Positions 59,555 through 64,000 of a DNA stretch of 64,000 bases are shown piece after piece (positions within the stretch are counted from its first letter, which is position 1; each line of letters starts with the position of its first letter). The position numbers and the translations under genes were made by a program. This DNA comes from Sphingorhabdus sp. 109. Lineage in GTDB: Bacteria > Pseudomonadota > Alphaproteobacteria > Sphingomonadales > Sphingomonadaceae. Below the pieces are notes generated by a model. It worked only from the letters and a program-made list of their open reading frames with translations, searched no databases and was not told the origin of the DNA. The stretch spans positions 1,827,138 through 1,891,137 of the forward strand of contig NZ_LR732707.1 in NCBI RefSeq assembly GCF_902506555.1, written 5' to 3'.

Positions 59555-59798
59555 GTGCTGCGCACTTGATGCGGAGCTTTGGAGGCAAAAGCTTGCGTTG
59601 CGAAGGCACGGTTCCCGAACTGATGCGAAGCACAACCACACCACCCGCCCATCCTGTTCCCCTGCGCAGGCGGGGGTCCATCACTGCATATCCGTCTGAA
59701 GGGCAAGCGAGAATTCCGCGAAATGGCCGGTCTGGGAGCAAACCATCCATTCCGTGCACCGCAATTTTTCGAGATGGACCCCGGCCTCCGCCGGGGCA
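59555..59798. repeat. Palindromic repeat cluster right of SulP
   Basis: This gap holds GGAGC/GCTTTG style hairpins and a long inverted pair, 59657-59682 with 59773-59798 (22 of 26), around a 90-nt loop. The loop shares GGTCTGG-AGCA-ACC with the repeat at 57791-57933, so the two clusters are copies. The region 59430-59554 contains no recognised gene. Confidence 0.72.
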
Positions 59799-60482
59799 CT
59801 AGCTCAGCCTATAATCCGCCGTTACCGTAGCTACCGCAGCGATCTCCTCTTCATGGGCAATTTCACGCTGCGGCTCGGCCAGCGCCTGCCGCTCCCAGTC
59901 CTGCATCGCCGGATGGGCGATGATATGGTCAACCCACGTCCGCCCCTTTTCGCCGATGTCGAGATCGAAGCTGCGCACGCGATAGGCCACCGGGGCGTAA
60001 AAGGCATCGACGATCGTGAACCGGTCACCGGCCAGCCATGGCCCGCCAAAGTCCTCCCGCCCCTGCGCGAACAGTTCCCCGATCCGGTCGAGATTGCGTT
60101 GCAGTGCGGGTTCGACCGCGTGCAACCGTGCCCGCACGCCGACATTCATCGGACAGATATTGCGTAGCGGTGCAAAGCCGCCGTGCATTTCTGCCGTCGC
60201 GCAGCGCGCCCATGTCCGCGCCTTTTGGTCTTCCGGCCAGCAGCCAGGATGCCGCTCCGCCAGATATTCCATGATGGCCAGCGAATCCCAGACGGTTTGA
60301 CCATCGTCTTTCAGACAGGGCACCTGCGCATTGGGCGCGAAGGCCCGAAACCGGTCATAATTATCTTCTTCGAAATGGATGATCTCGTCCGCAAACGGGA
60401 TATCCAGCGTCTTCATCAGGACCCATGGCCGCAGCGACCAGCTGGAATAGTTGCGGTTGGCGGTGATCAGCGTGTAGGTCAT
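59799..60482 (-). CDS. Glutathione S-transferase family protein (second)
   Basis: The 227-residue GST has NRNYSSWSLRPWVLMKTLDI at the N terminus (Ser-type active site), CLKDDGQTVWDSLAIMEYLAE for glutathione binding, and a helical C terminus. It resembles YfcF/YfcG-like or zeta-like enzymes more than the GST at 56914. Sphingomonads have many GSTs, some in aromatic degradation. It lies alone, beyond the repeat cluster and divergent from PhoX. Confidence 0.88.
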   Translation of the reverse strand: MTYTLITANRNYSSWSLRPWVLMKTLDIPFADEIIHFEEDNYDRFRAFAPNAQVPCLKDDGQTVWDSLAIMEYLAERHPGCWPEDQKARTWARCATAEMHGGFAPLRNICPMNVGVRARLHAVEPALQRNLDRIGELFAQGREDFGGPWLAGDRFTIVDAFYAPVAYRVRSFDLDIGEKGRTWVDHIIAHPAMQDWERQALAEPQREIAHEEEIAAVATVTADYRLS

Positions 60483-60562
60483 AAATCTGTTTTCTTTGGT
60501 CTGTAAGGGCCAGCTTCATTCGCACCAAGCCATGCTAGCACCGACAACGGGAAGATTGAACG

Positions 60563-61972
60563 ATGACTTTATCCAGAAGAGATTTTATCCGCTCCGCCCA
60601 GGCCGTAGGCTTATTTTATGCCTCCGTCTCGCTGGCCGGTTGCGCCCGCGCGCACAGCGCCAATCGCGCGTTCCCTCTCCTGCCCGATCCGGCCAAACGG
60701 CTCGATCTGCCGGAGGGCTTTTCCTATACGTTGATCAGTGAGGCGGGCGGCATGATGTCCGACGGCTTTTACCGTCCCGGCCGCCCCGATGGCATGGCCT
60801 GTTTTGCCCATCCCGATGACAGCGACAAATGCATATTGATGCGCAACCACGAGAATTGGAACAGCGTCCCCGTCGGCAGCCCGTTCGGCAAGAACAATGA
60901 GCTGCTGGACCGGGTGTCGGACAGCCAGCTCTATGACCGCAAGAAAGACGGATCGCCTTTTTTCGGCGGTGTCACCAAGCTCGTCTATGACCTGAAACAC
61001 AAAAGGATGGAGCGGGATTTTCTGGTGCTGACCGGCACCGCGGCCAATTGCGCCGGCGGTCCGACCCCGTGGGGCAGCTGGCTCAGTTGCGAAGAGGAAA
61101 TGCTCAAGCCGGAAGAGGGACCGGGCAAATATCACGGCTTTGTCTTCGAGACCCCTTCCAGCGCCACCGGCCTGATCGACGCGATCCCGCTGAAGGCCAT
61201 GGGCCGGTTCGCGCATGAAGCCGCTTCGGTCGACCCCAAAACCGGCATAATCTATATGACCGAAGACGCGCGCGACGGGCTGTTCTACCGATTCATTCCC
61301 AATGTACGTGGCGAGTTGCAGGAAGGCGGGCGCCTGCAGGCGCTGGCGCTCACCAACCGGAAATCCGCCGTCACATCCAACTGGCCCGAGGACTGGGGCG
61401 GCAACGCCAAAGAACCCTTTGCCGTCGGCCAGGACTATGTGGTCGAGTGGATCGATCTGGATGATGTCGAGGCGCCGGACGGCGATCTGGCGCAGCGCGG
61501 CCATGCCGCCGGCGCGGCCCGTTTCATGCGCGGCGAAGGGCTGGACTATGCGCTGCGCACCGATGGCACGACGGGCGACTTCTATTTCACCTGCACCGAA
61601 GGCGGCGCGCAACGCGTCGGCCAGATCTGGCGCTATACGCCCGACCAGAACCCGGACAGCGAACCGGAAGCGGGCGGTTCGCTACAGCTATTCTACGAAT
61701 CCACCAACGCCGATTCCCTCGACATGTGCGACAATCTGGTGGTCGCCCCCTGGAACGACATCATCCTGTGCGAAGACGGGCGCGGCGACCAATATCTGCG
61801 CGGCCTCACGCCCGACGGCAAAATCTACGACATCGCCCGCAACGCGCACAAGGATCGCAGCGAATTCTGCGGCGCGTGCTTCTCGCCCGACGGCACGACT
61901 TTGTTCGTCAATATCCAGCAGCCCGGTTATACGGTGGCAATCACCGGCCCGTGGGAGACGTTGCGAGTTTAG
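60563..61972 (+). CDS. PhoX-family alkaline phosphatase-like protein (DUF839)
   Basis: The 469-residue protein has a Tat signal (SRRDFIRSAQAVG) leading to a lipobox-like LAGC (about residue 26), so it is exported folded and may be lipid-anchored. The body is a DUF839 beta-propeller with RNHENWN, SCEEEML and GRFAHEAASVD, typical of PhoX, which hydrolyses phosphate esters with Fe and Ca. A Pho box was not identified in the 80-bp leader. It is convergent with the dehydrogenase (4-bp overlap). Confidence 0.88.
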   Translation: MTLSRRDFIRSAQAVGLFYASVSLAGCARAHSANRAFPLLPDPAKRLDLPEGFSYTLISEAGGMMSDGFYRPGRPDGMACFAHPDDSDKCILMRNHENWNSVPVGSPFGKNNELLDRVSDSQLYDRKKDGSPFFGGVTKLVYDLKHKRMERDFLVLTGTAANCAGGPTPWGSWLSCEEEMLKPEEGPGKYHGFVFETPSSATGLIDAIPLKAMGRFAHEAASVDPKTGIIYMTEDARDGLFYRFIPNVRGELQEGGRLQALALTNRKSAVTSNWPEDWGGNAKEPFAVGQDYVVEWIDLDDVEAPDGDLAQRGHAAGAARFMRGEGLDYALRTDGTTGDFYFTCTEGGAQRVGQIWRYTPDQNPDSEPEAGGSLQLFYESTNADSLDMCDNLVVAPWNDIILCEDGRGDQYLRGLTPDGKIYDIARNAHKDRSEFCGACFSPDGTTLFVNIQQPGYTVAITGPWETLRV

Positions 61973-63132
61973 CCGCCCCCTATCAATTCCCGTCCGATCA
62001 GCATCCGGCGGATTTCATTCGTACCCGCGCCGATATCGAGCAGCTTGCTGTCGCGCCAATAGCGCTCGACCGGCCAGTCGGTGGTGTAACCCGCACCGCC
62101 TAGCGCCTGCACTGATTCCTCGGCCACCCGCACGCTGTTCTCGCTCGCCAGCATCACCGCGCCCGCTGCATCAAAGCGCGTGGTCTGTCCGGCATCGCAG
62201 GCTTTGTTGACATTATAGACATAGCTGCGCGCGCTGTTGAGGCGGACATACATGTCGGCAATCTTGCCCTGCATCAGCTGGAAACTGCCAATCGGCTTGC
62301 CGAACTGCTTGCGTTCGCGGACATAGGGGATGACCGTGTCGATGCAGGCCTGCATCAGACCGAGCGGGATCGCGGCCAGCACCGCGCGTTCGTAATCTAG
62401 ACCGGACATCAGCACGCCAACACCACCGTTGAGCGGCCCCATGACATTTTCCTCCGGCACTTCGCAATCATCGAACACCAGTTCCGCCGTCGGGCTGCCC
62501 TTCATCCCGACTTTCTCGATCTTCTGGCCGATGGAGAAACCCTTCATACCCTTTTCGATCAGGAAAGCGGTGATCCCGCCCGAGCCCGCATCGGGGCGGG
62601 TCTTGGCATAGACGACAAGCGTGTCGGCACAGGTGCTGTTGGTGATCCAGAATTTCGTACCGTTTAGAATATAACCGCCCTGCACCGCGTCGGCTTTCAG
62701 TTTCATCGACACCACATCGCTGCCCGCTCCGGCTTCCGACATCGCCAGTGATCCGACATGTTCGCCCGAGATCAGCTTGGGCAGATATTTGGCTTTCTGT
62801 TCAGGCGAAGCCCAGCGGCGGATCTGGTTGACGCACAGATTGCTGTGCGCGCCATAGCTGAGGCCGAGAGCGGCGCTGCCGCGACTGACTTCCTCGACCG
62901 CGATCGCATGTTCCAGATAGCCGAGCCCGAGCCCGCCGTCTGCCTCGTCAACCGTAATCCCGTGCAGGCCGAGATCGCCCATCTGCTCCCACAGCTCGCG
63001 CGGGAACCAGTCCTCGCGGTCCATTTTCTGGGCCAGAGGCATGATCTTCTCTTCGGCAAAGCGGCGCGTGGTATCGCGGATCTGGTCCGCCATTTCGCCG
63101 AGCTGGAAATCAAATTGTGGCGTCGCAATCAT
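61969..63132 (-). CDS. Isovaleryl-CoA dehydrogenase
   Basis: The 387-residue flavoenzyme has SYGAHSNLCVNQIRRW and AMSEAGAGSDVVSMKL, both characteristic of isovaleryl-CoA dehydrogenases, and the catalytic Glu in GLDYERAVLA (human Glu254 position). C-terminal KIADMYVRLNSARSYVYNV and QALGGAGY are normal. It oxidises isovaleryl-CoA in leucine breakdown. Other leucine-catabolic genes are not in the window. Its start faces pyrD across a repeat. Confidence 0.9.
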   Translation of the reverse strand: MIATPQFDFQLGEMADQIRDTTRRFAEEKIMPLAQKMDREDWFPRELWEQMGDLGLHGITVDEADGGLGLGYLEHAIAVEEVSRGSAALGLSYGAHSNLCVNQIRRWASPEQKAKYLPKLISGEHVGSLAMSEAGAGSDVVSMKLKADAVQGGYILNGTKFWITNSTCADTLVVYAKTRPDAGSGGITAFLIEKGMKGFSIGQKIEKVGMKGSPTAELVFDDCEVPEENVMGPLNGGVGVLMSGLDYERAVLAAIPLGLMQACIDTVIPYVRERKQFGKPIGSFQLMQGKIADMYVRLNSARSYVYNVNKACDAGQTTRFDAAGAVMLASENSVRVAEESVQALGGAGYTTDWPVERYWRDSKLLDIGAGTNEIRRMLIGRELIGGG

Positions 63133-63195
63133 GTTGAGTCCTCAATGTTTTTCTGCGAGCGGTTTAGCAGATAATATTCGGGTTTCCAGCTTAGT

Positions 63196-63281
63196 GTGCC
63201 CCTGCGAAGGCAGGGGGCCATCTCCTGCTATTGCGTGAAGAGCGCAGGTCGGGAGATGGATTCCCGCCTTCGCGGGAACAC
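63196..63281. repeat. Palindromic repeat between ivd-like gene and pyrD
   Basis: GTGCCCCTGCGAAGGCAGGGGGCCATCTCC and GGGAGATGGATTCCCGCCTTCGCGGGAACAC, shown in outline, form inverted arms around a 27-nt loop. The left arm shares the core of the repeats around SulP. It fills most of the 195-bp divergent gap, which must also hold two promoters. Confidence 0.7.
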
Positions 63282-63328
63282 TGGGGTTTTGCGTTGCTCA
63301 ATATTCCATCCAATGCCATAGCGCGGCC

Positions 63329-64000
63329 ATGCTCTATAACCTTGCAAAGCCCTTCATCTTCGCGCTCGAAGCCGAACGCGCCCATGGCCTGACCATTGCC
63401 GGTCTCAAGACGGTCCCAATGGGCCCCGCGCCCAAATGCGATCCCGTTCTGGCAACCCGTGTCGCCGGGCTCGACTTCGTCAACCCGATCGGCATGGCTC
63501 CCGGCTTTGACAAAAATGGCGAAGTACCCGACGCGCTGATCCGCATGGGCTTTGGCTTTGCCGAGGTTGGCACGCTGACCCCGCTGCCGCAAGCCGGTAA
63601 TCCCAAGCCGCGTATTTTCCGGCTGGTCGAGGACAAAGCCGTCATCAACCGGCTCGGCTTCAACAACAAGGGCCAGCAAGACTCCCTGCCCCGTCTCAAG
63701 AAGATGCGCGGGCGGATGGGCAAAGGCGTGCTCGGCATCAATATCGGCGCAAACAAGGACAGCACCGACCGGATTGCCGACTATGTCATCGGCGCGAAGA
63801 ATATGGCACCGCTGGCCGATTATCTGACGGTCAATATCAGCTCGCCCAACACGCCGGGCCTGCGCGCATTGCAGGACAAGGGCGCGCTGGCGGAATTGCT
63901 CGCCGCTGTGATGGATGCGATGGGCGAGTTAAAAACACCGGTCTTCCTGAAGGTCGCGCCCGATCTCGAACCCGCCGATATTGACGATATTGTGGATGTC
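63329..64000 (+). CDS. pyrD: Dihydroorotate dehydrogenase (quinone), N-terminal two thirds; runs off the window
   Basis: From ATG 63329 the frame runs to the window end, 224 codons. It contains GLDFVNPIGMAPGFDKNGE, GTLTPLPQAGNPKPRIFR, INRLGFNN, GINIGANKDS and NISSPNTPGLR, shown in part; the active-site Ser of class 2 enzymes lies in the last one. The N-terminal helix (LYNLAKPFIFALEAERAHG) is the membrane-associated part typical of class 2 enzymes. It oxidises dihydroorotate with quinone as acceptor in pyrimidine synthesis. The C-terminal third is not in the window. Confidence 0.95.
   Translation, partial: MLYNLAKPFIFALEAERAHGLTIAGLKTVPMGPAPKCDPVLATRVAGLDFVNPIGMAPGFDKNGEVPDALIRMGFGFAEVGTLTPLPQAGNPKPRIFRLVEDKAVINRLGFNNKGQQDSLPRLKKMRGRMGKGVLGINIGANKDSTDRIADYVIGAKNMAPLADYLTVNISSPNTPGLRALQDKGALAELLAAVMDAMGELKTPVFLKVAPDLEPADIDDIVDV

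Noticed and set aside
57572-59798. CRISPR array
   Set aside because: The repeats around SulP are long imperfect palindromes with related loops, not short direct repeats with unique equal spacers, and no cas gene is present.

Overview
The window reads as ordinary chromosome of an alphaproteobacterium of the order Sphingomonadales (Sphingomonas/Sphingopyxis/Sphingorhabdus type). The support is family content: an F1-ATPase zeta-type inhibitor (DUF1476), a DUF1489 protein, a FYDLN/TIGR02300 zinc-ribbon protein, a carotenoid hydroxylase CrtZ, rpsA followed by ihfB, and palindromic intergenic repeats of the kind common in sphingomonads. Base composition is moderately GC-rich except around 43.2-43.8 kb. 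The genus cannot be fixed from the sequence alone.

Layout. 0-5 kb: 5' end of a CDC48-type AAA ATPase gene, a LysR regulator, a CMD-family protein, a cyclophilin, MgtE, a Fur-boxed small protein and a DUF1489 protein. 5-14 kb: NudC, a secreted serine hydrolase, MutY, DciA, two DsbA-like proteins and SMC. 14-22 kb: a DUF1989/YqcI pair, SoxR with a sox box facing two glyoxalase-fold genes, three oxidoreductases, UbiA and RsmE. 22-30 kb: a large secreted P-domain/DUF11 protein, a YaiI-type protein, a DEAD-box helicase, a BaiN-like flavoprotein and an AI-2E family permease. 30-36 kb: tRNA-Ala, the FYDLN protein, the aroA-cmk-rpsA-ihfB housekeeping block and tRNA-Leu. 36-41 kb: a flavin-dependent acyl-CoA dehydrogenase-like enzyme, two lipoprotein solute-binding proteins without a transporter, DUF4112 and RNase T2. 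41-45 kb: nadC and nadA separated by a small accessory patch (BrnT/HTH toxin-antitoxin, broken GIY-YIG gene, AT-richer membrane protein). 45-51 kb: a membrane protein, a kelch-like lipoprotein, DUF4230, an MBL hydrolase, and a BlaI/M56 signalling pair. 50.7-51.1 kb is an intergenic region with a strong sigma-54-type promoter, a sequestered Shine-Dalgarno, a 23-codon ORF and a terminator. 51-64 kb: Grx4-BolA-zeta, quinone reductase, leuC/leuD, crtZ, a DMT permease, two GSTs, SulP, PhoX, isovaleryl-CoA dehydrogenase, and the first two thirds of pyrD.

Most genes are housekeeping and form short operons with 4-bp ATGA overlaps. The parts that conventional annotation would miss are non-coding: (i) the sigma-54/structured-leader unit at 50.78-51.08 kb, which I rate the most interesting element; (ii) a MerR-like promoter plus terminator at 572-714 that predicts a roughly 105-nt RNA; (iii) a near-perfect SoxR box; (iv) a Fur box; (v) a BlaI-type tandem operator; and (vi) several families of long palindromic repeats, two related copies of which flank the SulP gene. 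No CRISPR array, rRNA operon, prophage, insertion sequence or riboswitch was recognised.
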